Of a stretch of DNA of 64,000 bases, positions 8,152 through 18,305 are shown one piece after another. How positions within the stretch are numbered: position 1 is the stretch's first letter; each line of letters opens with the position of its first letter. Location of the stretch: contig NZ_CP013926.1 of the NCBI RefSeq assembly GCF_001562115.1, forward strand, positions 2,666,001-2,730,000. The letters run 5' to 3'. Under the pieces are notes generated by a model, which saw only the letters and a program-made list of their open reading frames with translations, was not told where the DNA came from and made no database searches. Position numbers and translations under genes: made by a program. This DNA comes from Alteromonas stellipolaris (GTDB lineage: Bacteria > Pseudomonadota > Gammaproteobacteria > Enterobacterales > Alteromonadaceae).

Positions 8152-10212
8152 TTATTCATCTTCTAACACACACATTTTAATTGCCTCTGACAAACCTGAA
8201 AAACGCTTATCTCGCCGCTCTACCATAGCGCTAAATGTTGTGGTGTTCGCAATAACCAAACACCCATCTTTAGCCCGCGTTAGGCCGGTGTAGACCAACC
8301 CTCGATGAAACAATCCAGCAGCTTTTTCGTTTTCAGGCCTAGGCAGTATTAACACCACGTATTTAAACTCTGAACCCTGCGATTTATGTATTGTCATTGC
8401 AAATACTGTCTCAAACGCAGGAACCCGAGATAACGAAATTGAACGTAGGTCGCCGTCTTGCGTTTCAAACCAAGCCAATAGCTTGCCGCTGAGATCAGGC
8501 CAGATAATACCCACCTCACCGTTCGATAAGCGTTGTGGATGATTGTTTTTCACAATCATAATGGGTTGGCCTTGGTAGAAAAAACCTTCGCGGCGTTTGA
8601 TATTGTGTTTTATCGCGTCAAACACCAACGCATTCAACCCTTCCACACCCATGTCGCCCTTTCGAACTGGAGTCAACCATCGCACGCGATTGAGCAGACT
8701 CAACGCTTCTTTGGCGCTCTGCGCTTTAAACACAGGTTCATAGCTTTCTTGTGCTAACTTTCTCAACACGCTAGTTGTAAACCGGCTTTCAGGTTGAATA
8801 AATACACCGTCTTGTAGCCAGTGGCTTTTCTCGCCTGTATCTCTAGATTTAACCGCCGGCATTTTGTCTGTAAGAGCCTCTGAATGCATAGCATCAAGCG
8901 CCTGCTTGCTTTTTCCTGCCTGAATAGCGGTAGCAACTTCAGCCACCTGCCCTTTAAATCGCTGAGGCGCTTGCAGGGTATGCACCCAGGTTTTAGCATT
9001 CTCGTTCACAGGCAGCAAGGGCAGATGTGGGCACAGGGAAGCAATATGCTGGCGTAGCTCGCTAGTGACTGCGCCTAGGCTATGGCTATTGGTATGTATA
9101 CCCGATGCGACAAACTCTTCTTCGTCGCTATCGTGTACAAGTTGTTCAAGCACGTTACCTAGCTCTACCGCAGGCAGCTGATCGGCATCACCAATGAAAT
9201 ACAAACGTGCATGAGGCGGTAAAGCGCGAATAATTCTAGCCATTAGCGCCAAGTCGACCATGGACGCTTCATCCACAATAAGCACATCAAGCATGAGCGG
9301 GCTTTGCTGATTGTAACGCGTGGCGATGGTGTGTTCCCGTAGTCCTAACAACCTATGAAGCGTAACCGCATCGGTAGGTACGCTGTTTAACAGGTTGTCA
9401 TCAACTTTACCCCTTAAGGTTTCCAAATTACTCACGATAGATTCGGTCATGCGCTGCTGCGCTTTACCCGTTGGGGCTGCTAATACGATCCGCTCGTTCT
9501 GGTTACACGCCTGAAGCGCTAATAGCAGCCTGAGTACGGTGTAGGTTTTCCCTGTGCCTGGGCCACCGTTAATTACGCTAAATTGTTGCACTAAACTTTT
9601 CGCCACCGCGACTTGTTGCCAGTCTTGCTCATCGGTGGTGTTAGTTGGAAACATGGTTGGCCATAGCGCTTTAACCCGTGATAGCCCGTCTTCGCTTAGC
9701 GCTGTCACATGCGTTCGATTAGCAATACTGGCGGCAATTTCTTGCTCAAAATTATAGTAGCGGCGGCTGTACAACTTGCCTGATTGATAGACAAATAGCG
9801 GAAATAACTTGTTACTCTTGTCATCCTTTTCACTGCCTAGTGCGTTTTTAATCACACTGATCATTTCGGTAAGACCTGGAAATGCGTAGCCTAACTTGCG
9901 AGATGATGTCTCTGTACTTGATTCTGTAGGAGCAGGTTCTGCTTGTGACTCAATAACAGTGCTGGGATCAAGATCGGGCTCGCTTTCTGCGTCGCTTTGG
10001 GGCTCAACAAACAACCGACTTCCTGCGATTTCAGTCAGTAACAAGCAACTGTGGCCGCTGCGCTGCATAAAAGACAATGCCACCAGCAAATGTAACCAGA
10101 TGACCTGCTCAGCGTCGGTAAGTCTTTCGCAATGGGCAAACTCCAGAGCTACAAAACGATCAATTGCTTCAATACCGAAAAGTTGTTCTAAATACTCGTC
10201 ACTATTTATCAT
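8152..10212 (-). CDS. recD: Exodeoxyribonuclease V subunit alpha (RecD helicase)
   Basis: 686 residues, a superfamily 1B 5'-3' DNA helicase of the RecBCD complex, which unwinds and degrades broken DNA ends and loads RecA at Chi. Walker A NGGPGTGKTYT lies at ~214-224, DEASMVD is motif II (Walker B), FIGDADQLP is motif III, and TIHKSQGSEFKYV with the VYTGLTRAKDG segment are C-terminal motifs V/VI. An acidic, low-complexity stretch (~residues 72-105) in the N-terminal domain is a family-variable linker. The ATG overlaps the recB stop as ATGA, implying translational coupling, and it is the last gene of recC-recB-recD. Confidence 0.97.
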   Translation of the reverse strand: MINSDEYLEQLFGIEAIDRFVALEFAHCERLTDAEQVIWLHLLVALSFMQRSGHSCLLLTEIAGSRLFVEPQSDAESEPDLDPSTVIESQAEPAPTESSTETSSRKLGYAFPGLTEMISVIKNALGSEKDDKSNKLFPLFVYQSGKLYSRRYYNFEQEIAASIANRTHVTALSEDGLSRVKALWPTMFPTNTTDEQDWQQVAVAKSLVQQFSVINGGPGTGKTYTVLRLLLALQACNQNERIVLAAPTGKAQQRMTESIVSNLETLRGKVDDNLLNSVPTDAVTLHRLLGLREHTIATRYNQQSPLMLDVLIVDEASMVDLALMARIIRALPPHARLYFIGDADQLPAVELGNVLEQLVHDSDEEEFVASGIHTNSHSLGAVTSELRQHIASLCPHLPLLPVNENAKTWVHTLQAPQRFKGQVAEVATAIQAGKSKQALDAMHSEALTDKMPAVKSRDTGEKSHWLQDGVFIQPESRFTTSVLRKLAQESYEPVFKAQSAKEALSLLNRVRWLTPVRKGDMGVEGLNALVFDAIKHNIKRREGFFYQGQPIMIVKNNHPQRLSNGEVGIIWPDLSGKLLAWFETQDGDLRSISLSRVPAFETVFAMTIHKSQGSEFKYVVLILPRPENEKAAGLFHRGLVYTGLTRAKDGCLVIANTTTFSAMVERRDKRFSGLSEAIKMCVLEDE

Positions 10213-13200
10213 AGGTCCAACTCCCCTTGCACTGCATCTGGCGACGGGCCATTTAAGGCGTGATCGTCTGAAAGCTTCTGAACTGAAGCTTTATCTTCTG
10301 CAATCACGGGGCCTAAAAACAAGGTATCTAAAGCCTGTAGCGTTACCGAATCTATGGACGTGAAAAAGACGCCCTCCCCGTTCGTATTGCTTGGATGCAT
10401 GCCCCGTAAATACAAATAGTACACGCCACCAAAGTGCACTTCGGGCGTATAGTCAACAATGGCATTCTTTAGGTATCTGTGTAGTGCTAAGCAATAAATT
10501 AAATACTGTAAGTCGTACAAATGATGCTGATTATTAGCGTTTAATGCTTGAGGCTTATAGTGCGATACGCTATCACCAAGCCACGTAGATTTATAATCGG
10601 CAACATAGTACTTGCCTTCATGGGTGAATATTAAGTCTATAAACCCGTGCATCATGCCCTCAAGAGCCGACATCATTAAAGATGGAACAGGCTCGGCCTG
10701 AATAGGCTCGGCCTGAATAGGCTCGGCCTGAACAGGCTCGGCCTGAATAGGCTCTGCTATAGGTAAATCAATGTCTGATTCGCCACCGTGCTCTAACGCA
10801 AGCTGCTTTGCCACAGACTTTCTGTGTTCAAACAATATGTGTTTTAGCTCACTCCATTTACTTTCGTTCATGGGAAAATAAAACTCTGCTTCCCTAAGCG
10901 TTTGCGCCAGTGAAAGGTCTGACAGGGTTAAATGACTTGGCGACTGTTTTGTACCCAGTGGCGTAGCCAGTACTTCGTCTAACCAGGTATATAAATCGGC
11001 AGTACGTGATGCTTCTAACCCAAATCTAACGGCGAGTTCAGCACCATTTTCATCCCAATTAGGCGCTGAAAAATCGTTAAGCTCAAGTAAGTCATGCAGT
11101 AAATTACCGGCGCTCGCCCCTTTTTGTAGGGTAAAGCGTATTTGGTTCTGTGAAACGACCTCACCAGAGGTAACCGCAAAAGCATCATCTGATGTTATCT
11201 CCTCGTCTCGCACTGTTTGCATGACAGGAATGCTGGGTACTGTTTGGCTAACTTCTTTTGCTGCTTGGCTTACTGACATCACCGTCATGCGGCTAATGGC
11301 CGAGAAAGAATACAATCGCCAATCTTCGCTGCTAGTACCCTCAAAGGTTAAGGTACTTAAGGGGACAAGCGTTTCCGTGCTGTCAAAGCTTGAATACTCA
11401 TGCGCTAGTGAATCGGCACTAATGTGAGTGGCGTGCGCGTCAGGTTCATTAGCAATGGCGTCTAGCATAGTGCCCCAATCACGCCCTTCATCGTCATTGA
11501 TGTTTAACGCATGGGCCAAGGCACTTTTTTCATGCCCGTCTAATGGCAAGATGCCCATATAACATCGATGTGCGGCTCGGGTAACAGCCACATAAGCTAA
11601 TCGCATTTCTTCTGCGTCGCCCTCTTTGCGTACCCGTTCAATTGCCGAATTAGTGCGGCCCAATTGTAGCTGCAATTCTTGGCTCTGTTCGTCGTAATAG
11701 GTGAATATTTGCGAGTACGATTTTCCACTTTTCGCGGGGTCACGGTAACCTGTAGCAAAGGGTACGAACACAATGGGATACTCTAAACCCTTAGAGCCAT
11801 GCTGCGTAACCAAGCGTATTAACTGGCTGTCACTTTCAAGTCTAAGGGTCATTTCCTCATCGCTTTCAGGCTGATGAATTTGCTTGTGTAGCCAATCAAG
11901 TAACTGCTCCGGGCGCTGATGGGTAGCCCCCGCTTTTTCTAACGTTTCCGCTAGATGCTGATAATTAGTAAGAGCACGCTCTACTTCGCCACCATATGGC
12001 GTGTAGTTTTCTTGCATCAGATGCAGCAATACGCTCATGCAGCCTTTTTGTAGCCACATATCACGTAATGAGGAGACCTTGTCGTAAGCCTCATCCCATA
12101 GCGCATCGTCTTCGTGATACAACAAGTTTACGAGGGTTTGCGGTGTATACCCCCATAAAGGTGAAGCCAAACTAGAGGCCACCTTGCTAGTATCAGTGTT
12201 GTGCCACACACCATTAAGTAACCGCAGTACATCTTTAGCCTCGGGGGTAGCAAATAAATTACTTCTATCGCTTAAATAAACGCAGGCCAAGCCTTGCTGC
12301 TGTAATACATATTTAATTACCGAGGCTTCATTACGATTTTTTACCAATATGGCAATATCGGCAGGTTTTACTGGCCTAACGGGGTTAGTGGGTTCCTTTT
12401 CATCTACAAAAGTCACCTCGTTAAACAAACGGTAAATCTCTTGGGCTATCCACTGCGCTAACCCACGGCGTAGCGTATTCGCATCACTTTTTTCATCTAA
12501 ACTAAAACTCACGTAATTCATTGCATCACGTTCATCGTTAGGATCGTGAAGTGGGTGAGTTGCTGCCGCGGCATTGGGTGTAAATTCCACCGGATTGTAT
12601 TGAATATTAAAGCCAAACACATTTCTAGCGCTAGACTCTTTTGGATTGGGCGTTTGCGGAACCGGCGCGCCGTAAAACAACCGGTTATAGGCCTTCACCA
12701 TGCCGGCCACCGAACGCCAGTTGGTGTTCATTACCCAACGATAATCCGCCTGCTGCCCTGCTTTTAAATAAGTAAAAATGTCGCCGCCCCTGAAGCGGTA
12801 AATCGCTTGTTTAGGGTCGCCAATCATGAGTAGCGCGTTGTCGCTGTTTCGCTTTCCATAACCTGATTCAACGCCAGCATTTTCCTCGAAAGCTAAGCCG
12901 GACTCGAAGCCCGTGCCTTCTGTAGCATTCACATCGCCGACATTAGCGTCCGCTTTAGGGTAGACCGCATCTAAAATAGCGTATTGCTTGGCATCGGTAT
13001 CTTGAAATTCATCAATTAAGGCAACAGGGAATTTCTTTCTAAGCTCGGGCACTAAGCTGTTATTAGGCTTAACCACCTCATCGGCGAGCATACGAATAAG
13101 GTCGTCAAAGTCGATAACCCCAAGTTGCTGCTTTTGCGCCGCCACATTGGTTTTAATAAAGCTAATGGCGTCGTTAACAAGCGTAAAAACAGGGATTTTA

Positions 13201-14309
13201 TCGAGGTTATCTTGCTTTTCTTTGCATGCCGCTATTACGGCATCGGCAAAGCCTTTAATAGGCGCAAGAATTTCTTTTACCCCAGACTTGTTTCGAGCAA
13301 ACCGGCGGCCATCAAGAAACGCGGCGCCCTCTCGCGGTAACGGCTCATATTCAGCGCTTTCAAGCCAGGATTTCAGTGCAGCGAGTTCAGGCGTGCGCAC
13401 CGCTTTGTGATCAGGCTTTTTAAGTAGTTGTTCGTGAATAAGCGTTTCGTTATCCACAATATTATTATAATGGAACGTAAATTGTGCTGGCGCAGTACTC
13501 TCGTTTTCGTGCAGGCTAGCGGTAAAAGCCTTCTCTATGGTTTCTTCATCTAGCAAAACCGGTGTAAGCGCGCTTCTTACACTTGAAGAAAATTCATTTA
13601 ATAGGCTGTCCGGCACATGCCAGCCTTGTTCAGCCAACAACATGAAATCGGCTTCATTCTGTGAGACTTTTCTTATCCAATCTTGCGCCGCTTGCAAATA
13701 AAGATCGCTAGTGTCTTTACTTAAGTTCAGCGCCATTGCAAAACCACTATTAAACGCTAGTTGCCCAATCACATGTTGGCAAAACCCATGAATAGTAAAG
13801 ACTGACGCGTCATCGAGTTCTAGTTGAGCGGCTTTTAGCAGAGCCAAACTTTCTTTAGGTGCACAGGCTCGATATAAATGGGCATAGACAGGATCGGTTC
13901 TGTTTAATAGCGCAGCTAAATCAGCGTTTTCATTTAAACCGCTAGCATCCATTTCGCCGCGAGCGCTATTTTCTTTCTCATTAATCGCACTGCTATCACC
14001 TGTATCAGAGTCATCGACTTGCAGGCACGCTTCCCAAAACGCGGTGGCTTCTCGTAGCGTTTTGGCCACACGCCCTTTAATTTCTTCGGTAGCTGCTTTG
14101 GTGAAGGTCATCACCAAAATCTCTTTTACGTTAAGTTTTTTCTCTAACAATAAGCGTAAGTATAAACGAGTGATGTTATAGGTTTTACCTGTGCCCGCAC
14201 TGGCTTCAATTAAATGCCTTCCTTTTAGCGGCATAGCTGGCACGTTTAGCAATTTAGCTTCTTTCGTGGACGAGGCACTTGTAGATCTTTCACTGTTAGA
14301 AAAGCTCAT
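10209..14309 (-). CDS. recB: Exodeoxyribonuclease V subunit beta (RecB helicase-nuclease)
   Basis: 1366 residues. N-terminal superfamily 1A 3'-5' helicase with Walker A EASAGTGKTYNI (~35-46), DEFQDTD (motif II), GDPKQAIYRFRGGD (motif III), VTQHGSKGLEYPIVF (motif V) and AYVAVTRAAHR (motif VI). The C-terminal RecB-family nuclease domain has GFIDLIF and ADYKS (~1236), giving the Mg2+-binding D-xK catalytic pattern. Just before the nuclease core is a 15-base in-frame tandem repeat encoding AEP(I/V)Q units (see repeat feature). The gene overlaps recC and recD by 4 bases each. Compared with E. coli RecB (1180 residues) it is longer, mostly through acidic linkers and this repeat. Confidence 0.97.
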   Translation of the reverse strand: MSFSNSERSTSASSTKEAKLLNVPAMPLKGRHLIEASAGTGKTYNITRLYLRLLLEKKLNVKEILVMTFTKAATEEIKGRVAKTLREATAFWEACLQVDDSDTGDSSAINEKENSARGEMDASGLNENADLAALLNRTDPVYAHLYRACAPKESLALLKAAQLELDDASVFTIHGFCQHVIGQLAFNSGFAMALNLSKDTSDLYLQAAQDWIRKVSQNEADFMLLAEQGWHVPDSLLNEFSSSVRSALTPVLLDEETIEKAFTASLHENESTAPAQFTFHYNNIVDNETLIHEQLLKKPDHKAVRTPELAALKSWLESAEYEPLPREGAAFLDGRRFARNKSGVKEILAPIKGFADAVIAACKEKQDNLDKIPVFTLVNDAISFIKTNVAAQKQQLGVIDFDDLIRMLADEVVKPNNSLVPELRKKFPVALIDEFQDTDAKQYAILDAVYPKADANVGDVNATEGTGFESGLAFEENAGVESGYGKRNSDNALLMIGDPKQAIYRFRGGDIFTYLKAGQQADYRWVMNTNWRSVAGMVKAYNRLFYGAPVPQTPNPKESSARNVFGFNIQYNPVEFTPNAAAATHPLHDPNDERDAMNYVSFSLDEKSDANTLRRGLAQWIAQEIYRLFNEVTFVDEKEPTNPVRPVKPADIAILVKNRNEASVIKYVLQQQGLACVYLSDRSNLFATPEAKDVLRLLNGVWHNTDTSKVASSLASPLWGYTPQTLVNLLYHEDDALWDEAYDKVSSLRDMWLQKGCMSVLLHLMQENYTPYGGEVERALTNYQHLAETLEKAGATHQRPEQLLDWLHKQIHQPESDEEMTLRLESDSQLIRLVTQHGSKGLEYPIVFVPFATGYRDPAKSGKSYSQIFTYYDEQSQELQLQLGRTNSAIERVRKEGDAEEMRLAYVAVTRAAHRCYMGILPLDGHEKSALAHALNINDDEGRDWGTMLDAIANEPDAHATHISADSLAHEYSSFDSTETLVPLSTLTFEGTSSEDWRLYSFSAISRMTVMSVSQAAKEVSQTVPSIPVMQTVRDEEITSDDAFAVTSGEVVSQNQIRFTLQKGASAGNLLHDLLELNDFSAPNWDENGAELAVRFGLEASRTADLYTWLDEVLATPLGTKQSPSHLTLSDLSLAQTLREAEFYFPMNESKWSELKHILFEHRKSVAKQLALEHGGESDIDLPIAEPIQAEPVQAEPIQAEPIQAEPVPSLMMSALEGMMHGFIDLIFTHEGKYYVADYKSTWLGDSVSHYKPQALNANNQHHLYDLQYLIYCLALHRYLKNAIVDYTPEVHFGGVYYLYLRGMHPSNTNGEGVFFTSIDSVTLQALDTLFLGPVIAEDKASVQKLSDDHALNGPSPDAVQGELDL
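10688..10754 (-). repeat. 15-base in-frame tandem repeat within recB
   Basis: Four complete and one partial copies of a 15-base unit (on +, [C/T]AGGCTCGGCCTGAA) at 10688-10702, 10703-10717, 10718-10732, 10733-10747 and from 10748. In RecB it encodes repeated EPIQA/EPVQA pentapeptides in the linker just before the nuclease domain. Because the unit is a multiple of three, copy-number change would alter linker length without breaking the frame. Confidence 0.95.
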
Positions 14310-17300
14310 AACTGCTCCTCTGATGAAATGTTAACGACCAAAGCAAACAATAAAAAAGCCTGTGTAGTTGGCATATCATGCCAACTCACGCCATCGGGAA
14401 ATAACCATTTAACATAAGGGTTACTCGCGATATCAGCGGTAAATTGCCCCGATGACTGTAGCCAATTTTTAAGTATGCGCTGGGCATCTTCACTGGCAAA
14501 AAATGCGCATATATCAGGTATGAGGGACTTGCCGACTTCTTCTGTATCTTCGGTATCACTATCAAATTGAATACCACCACCTTGAGCACCGTCTTCAAAT
14601 TCAGCATCAATCTTTGAATTAGCCTCAAGGCTAGCCAGAAATATGGGTAAGGTGACTTTGTTTGCCAAAAGGGTGCCAGGTGATTTCTTAGTACCACTTA
14701 CTACAGCACTCATTAATGAGCTATACGCTGGCGTAGGGGCACTTAATATGCCAACGAATAATGATTCAATACTTAACAAAACTTGGCGGGCAGTATTCTT
14801 GTCCACTGCTGGAAACGTGCGCTTCATTAGCTTAGTTTCACCTTTTACCCAATCGCAGTAAAAGATATCTAGCGGATATTGAGTATGGGGTGTTACATCA
14901 TCGCTTGCACTAAACACAAGCTGGGTCATAAAGTAACCTAAGGCTCTTATATCATTCACCTTACCTGCGCACGGCTGCATTAAGCTGCTTCCGCCTTCAA
15001 GCGCACTGGCAGTAAAGGTAAAGTGGTTGCCTGCAAATTGCGCTCTTTTCGGTTCGGCATCATGAGGCCCCATCGCTTGGGTAAGAGCTACCGCGCTCTC
15101 CTTCCACAGCTCTAGCTCTTCTTGAGCTACAGGGTTATTAGGAATGTCACCACGAAGCGCGGCGAATTGAACTACTCTATCGCTGTGCTGAAGAGTTGCC
15201 GCATTCGCATCATCAAATGAAGCACTTGAAGAAAACATTGCGTCGAGTACTTGATACCGTACTAGCGCATTTGTTTCAAAAGGTTCGCTATTGTCTAGTA
15301 AGGTGAATGACTGGGATAAGTTTACCCCTAATCGCTGCTGTGAAAAGAACTCTAGTGGATCGCGAAACGCGCGTGCCACCTGCATACACTGAAAGCTGGT
15401 GTTTTCAGGTGTGCTGTCTACCGCTAAAGGCGCGAGTGAACTTTGTATTTCGCTGCCTTTTTTACCGCCTTCTCTGCCTTTTTTGTTGCCATCAATGCTA
15501 GAGCTTTCGGTTTCGGGGGCAGGCGAAACAGCATCACGTAGTGATTGGGCTAGGCGTAACCAGCCCGTTTCATAGCTGGGGAGTGCGCCAGTAAACGCGC
15601 TTTCACTGAACGGGTGTAATGGCGCATGCTTTAAATAATGGCCAATGTTTACCTGATAGCCCGTGTCTAACATATCCAGAAATTCACCTAACACTAAGCT
15701 AGGTTGGCGCTCACTGTTATTTTTTACATCGTTACCTTGGTAGCTTAAATACAAGCTTTCTCTGGCCGAAATAATCGCTTCTAAAAAGAGGTATCTGTCT
15801 TCTAAACGACGGGAACGGTCACCTACTCTTCTATCAGGCCCCGCCATTAAATCGAGACCTAAGGGTGTAGACTTACGAGGAAACTCGCTGTCGTTAAGCC
15901 CTAATATACAGACTTTTTTAAACGGGATACTACGCATTGGCAGCATGGAACATACCGTCACTTGCCCCGTCATAAAGTGGTTACCTGCATCAGGAGATGA
16001 GAAACGACTTAGCAGTAATTCCCTCACCTGACGTAAACTTAAATCGTAGGTATAACCTGCTTCTTCACATCGAGCTGCCAAATCAGCGGCCACTTTAGCA
16101 ATAAGGTCCCAGCTGTGTTCTTGCTCTTTGGTAGGGGTAAAGCAGGTATCACGCAGTGCTAATAAATCGGCCCCCCACGCATTCGGGCTTCGTGGGGTAT
16201 TAAGCTCAGTGGCAAATCTACCAAGTAGCTCAATAACATGGATTAGCTTACCTAGGGTTACCGTCGACTGACCTTCCACATCGGGAATGGTAAGCATGTC
16301 ATCGATAATACCTTCGCTATCTGGCGCTAACATACCTAACAATAAACGCCTAATTCCCCACCACCAGCTGTAGGTGTTTTCATGGGTGGCTCCTGCCGAT
16401 ACATTGGCTTTGTGGCTGCCGTCTAACCCCCAGTGAATATGAGCTTGCTTAAGCCATACTGTCATTTGGTCAATATCATCTTGTGCAATACTAAAGCGTT
16501 TTTGTACCGCATCAAGTTGCAAGTAATCGACAATATCTGATACGCCAAAACGACTATCAGGCAAATGAAGGAGTGTCATGTAAGCGGCAATAAGAGGCTC
16601 AGCATCCATGGGGCTTCTATCGGCAATAGTACATGGCAAGCGCACTGGCCCATTGCCTCCTAGCGGTTTAGTTCCCACCCGATGAAATACCGTGTCTACA
16701 AAAGGGGCATAGTTTTCTATCGCGGGGCACATCACCAGCACATCAGATGGCGTTCTTGATGCATCTTGCGATAACCAGTGCAGTAAATGATCGTGCAGCA
16801 CCTGTACTTCACGTAGCGCTGAATGGGTACACATAATGGTCACACTGTCATCAGCGTTTTCACAGGGGTCTGCATCTGTGCTTTTTATACTGGTGAAAGG
16901 CGTAGCCGGTAACGCTTCTAATATATCGTTATGAATTTGGTTTAGTAATAAGATTTCACCGCTTTCACTGTCAGCTGGAATGGGCGCGTCGAAGGCACTG
17001 ACTTCAAAGGTGTCTAAATCGGTGAGCAGATTGAAAAGCTCTCTGCCCTGCTGACCCAAATTACCTAATAACGGGTTACTTTGATTCGTCTGCATCCATT
17101 TCTCTAGCCCGTCCATGCGCAGCTGCCTTGCTAGTTCGCTATCGCTTTTCGCATCGCCCCAATAATTAACACTGGGGTTCAAATGAAAAATATGAATATC
17201 GATGTGCACCGCTAACGCATCGAAAAAAGCAATCAACTGCGGCGCCATGGTGTTAATAGCAAACACCACAATACGGCTGGGTAATTCGCTAACGCCGCTT

Positions 17301-17926
17301 TCAAGATGATCGCCGCTATTTAACGCGGTAAGGGTAAGTTGGTGCAGTCTTGCTGGGTGCAAAGGTTCTTGCTTGGATAGATGACGCCATATTTCACTTT
17401 GCCAAATTTCAGACTCATCATTCGTTTTGCGCTGGTTTTCTTCCCACGCAAACAACCAATCTGGACGATATAACAAATACTGCTCGTACACATCGGCTAA
17501 TGCGGTTGCTAATTGCAGTCGTTGTACACCTTGCTCTTGCACACTGCCCGCTTGTAACCAGTATTTATTAACCTGCTCGAACGCTGCTGTAGATTGTAGC
17601 GATGTTTCTTTTCCCGCCGCTTCTAGTAAAAGTGCATCAATGCGCCATGCAAGCACTTCACGTCGGTAAGGCGACTGCTTAGGTACTTTATCTTTACCCA
17701 ACACTAACCTTGCCGTGTTCCACATAAAGCGAACTGGTAAAGGAAAATCAAGGTTCATCGCCACGCCTTGCTCTTTAGCAAGTTGCATACTTACCCAATG
17801 CTGCATGCCTGGGCTTTCTACCAGTATGGTTTCAGGGGTGAAAACGCCATTGGGTTGATGCTTAATTAGCGTAGTAAGAAGGAAGCTGAGGTGTTCAAGT
17901 TTGTTCGATGGATAAAGCGCGAGCAA
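14306..17926 (-). CDS. recC: Exodeoxyribonuclease V subunit gamma (RecC, Chi recognition)
   Basis: 1206 residues. RecC holds RecB and RecD together and scans for Chi; its helicase and nuclease folds are inactive relics. The N-terminus LALYPSNKLEHL...ESPGMQHWVSMQLAKEQGVAMNLDFPLP aligns with the E. coli RecC N-terminus (YHSNRLD, STGMAQWL, DFPLP). That homology fixes the start at a TTG codon at 17926, preceded by AAAGGA about 8 bases upstream. Other family segments include CSMLPMRSIPFKKVCILGLNDSEFPR and DRYLFLEAIISARE. First gene of recC-recB-recD; unlike E. coli, no ptrA gene intervenes between recC and recB. Confidence 0.96.
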   Translation of the reverse strand: MLALYPSNKLEHLSFLLTTLIKHQPNGVFTPETILVESPGMQHWVSMQLAKEQGVAMNLDFPLPVRFMWNTARLVLGKDKVPKQSPYRREVLAWRIDALLLEAAGKETSLQSTAAFEQVNKYWLQAGSVQEQGVQRLQLATALADVYEQYLLYRPDWLFAWEENQRKTNDESEIWQSEIWRHLSKQEPLHPARLHQLTLTALNSGDHLESGVSELPSRIVVFAINTMAPQLIAFFDALAVHIDIHIFHLNPSVNYWGDAKSDSELARQLRMDGLEKWMQTNQSNPLLGNLGQQGRELFNLLTDLDTFEVSAFDAPIPADSESGEILLLNQIHNDILEALPATPFTSIKSTDADPCENADDSVTIMCTHSALREVQVLHDHLLHWLSQDASRTPSDVLVMCPAIENYAPFVDTVFHRVGTKPLGGNGPVRLPCTIADRSPMDAEPLIAAYMTLLHLPDSRFGVSDIVDYLQLDAVQKRFSIAQDDIDQMTVWLKQAHIHWGLDGSHKANVSAGATHENTYSWWWGIRRLLLGMLAPDSEGIIDDMLTIPDVEGQSTVTLGKLIHVIELLGRFATELNTPRSPNAWGADLLALRDTCFTPTKEQEHSWDLIAKVAADLAARCEEAGYTYDLSLRQVRELLLSRFSSPDAGNHFMTGQVTVCSMLPMRSIPFKKVCILGLNDSEFPRKSTPLGLDLMAGPDRRVGDRSRRLEDRYLFLEAIISARESLYLSYQGNDVKNNSERQPSLVLGEFLDMLDTGYQVNIGHYLKHAPLHPFSESAFTGALPSYETGWLRLAQSLRDAVSPAPETESSSIDGNKKGREGGKKGSEIQSSLAPLAVDSTPENTSFQCMQVARAFRDPLEFFSQQRLGVNLSQSFTLLDNSEPFETNALVRYQVLDAMFSSSASFDDANAATLQHSDRVVQFAALRGDIPNNPVAQEELELWKESAVALTQAMGPHDAEPKRAQFAGNHFTFTASALEGGSSLMQPCAGKVNDIRALGYFMTQLVFSASDDVTPHTQYPLDIFYCDWVKGETKLMKRTFPAVDKNTARQVLLSIESLFVGILSAPTPAYSSLMSAVVSGTKKSPGTLLANKVTLPIFLASLEANSKIDAEFEDGAQGGGIQFDSDTEDTEEVGKSLIPDICAFFASEDAQRILKNWLQSSGQFTADIASNPYVKWLFPDGVSWHDMPTTQAFLLFALVVNISSEEQL

Positions 17927-18083
17927 TCGGAAAATCCTTTGTCGTATTCAGCGGGCGTTATGATATTGAGTGTATCGTAATTCAGTGAATAGGTAAGCTG
18001 AAATTAAACAGATTTAAGCGATATTATTAAGGGAAAGAGCGTTTAATTGATGGCTACTAGGAAGAGACAATAAAAAGAAAAAA

Positions 18084-18122
18084 ACCCATACAGGCCTCAG
18101 GACACGAAAAACCTGTATGGGT
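18084..18122. repeat. Perfect inverted repeat, 11-bp stem
   Basis: ACCCATACAGG at 18084-18094 is the exact reverse complement of CCTGTATGGGT at 18112-18122, with a 17-base loop. It is preceded by an A-rich stretch on + and not followed by a T-run there; read on the minus strand the stem is followed by TTTTTTTC, so it could act as an intrinsic terminator for leftward transcription even though no gene is seen immediately to its right. Confidence 0.6.
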
Positions 18123-18141
18123 AAGGTTTACGGGTTACCCA

Positions 18142-18190
18142 GTAGCAACGTGAATAAGCGTTGCCTGGCGCTCATTCACGTTAGCGCTAC
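18142..18190. repeat. Imperfect inverted repeat, stem with 9-bp perfect core
   Basis: GTAGC-AACGTGAAT-AAGCG (18142-18160) pairs with CGCTC-ATTCACGTT-AGC-GCTAC (18169-18190): a perfect 9-bp core AACGTGAAT/ATTCACGTT plus outer GTAGC/GCTAC and an inner GCG/CGC. It begins 20 bases after the preceding hairpin, separated by a small GGGT/ACCC stem at 18132-18140. Function unknown; candidate structured RNA or repetitive extragenic element. Confidence 0.55.
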
Positions 18191-18305
18191 TGCATAACAC
18201 AGTTAACAAAAATGATTTTGCAGGTTAAGTGCCAACTTTTAATTCGAATAAAATCAACAACTTAATCAAAGTCGTGTTTTATATAAGTCTTTCCTTAGGT
18301 TACTA

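Noticed and set aside
9896..10363. Open frame of 155 residues on +
   Set aside because: Antisense to the recB-recD junction; low-complexity serine-rich product.
10688..10754. Possible CRISPR-like repeat block
   Set aside because: Repeats are contiguous 15-base units in frame inside recB with no spacers, so it is a coding tandem repeat.
18132..18190. Possible integron attC site
   Set aside because: The inverted repeat does not end in RYYYAAC/GTTRRRY core sites and no integrase or cassette genes are near.
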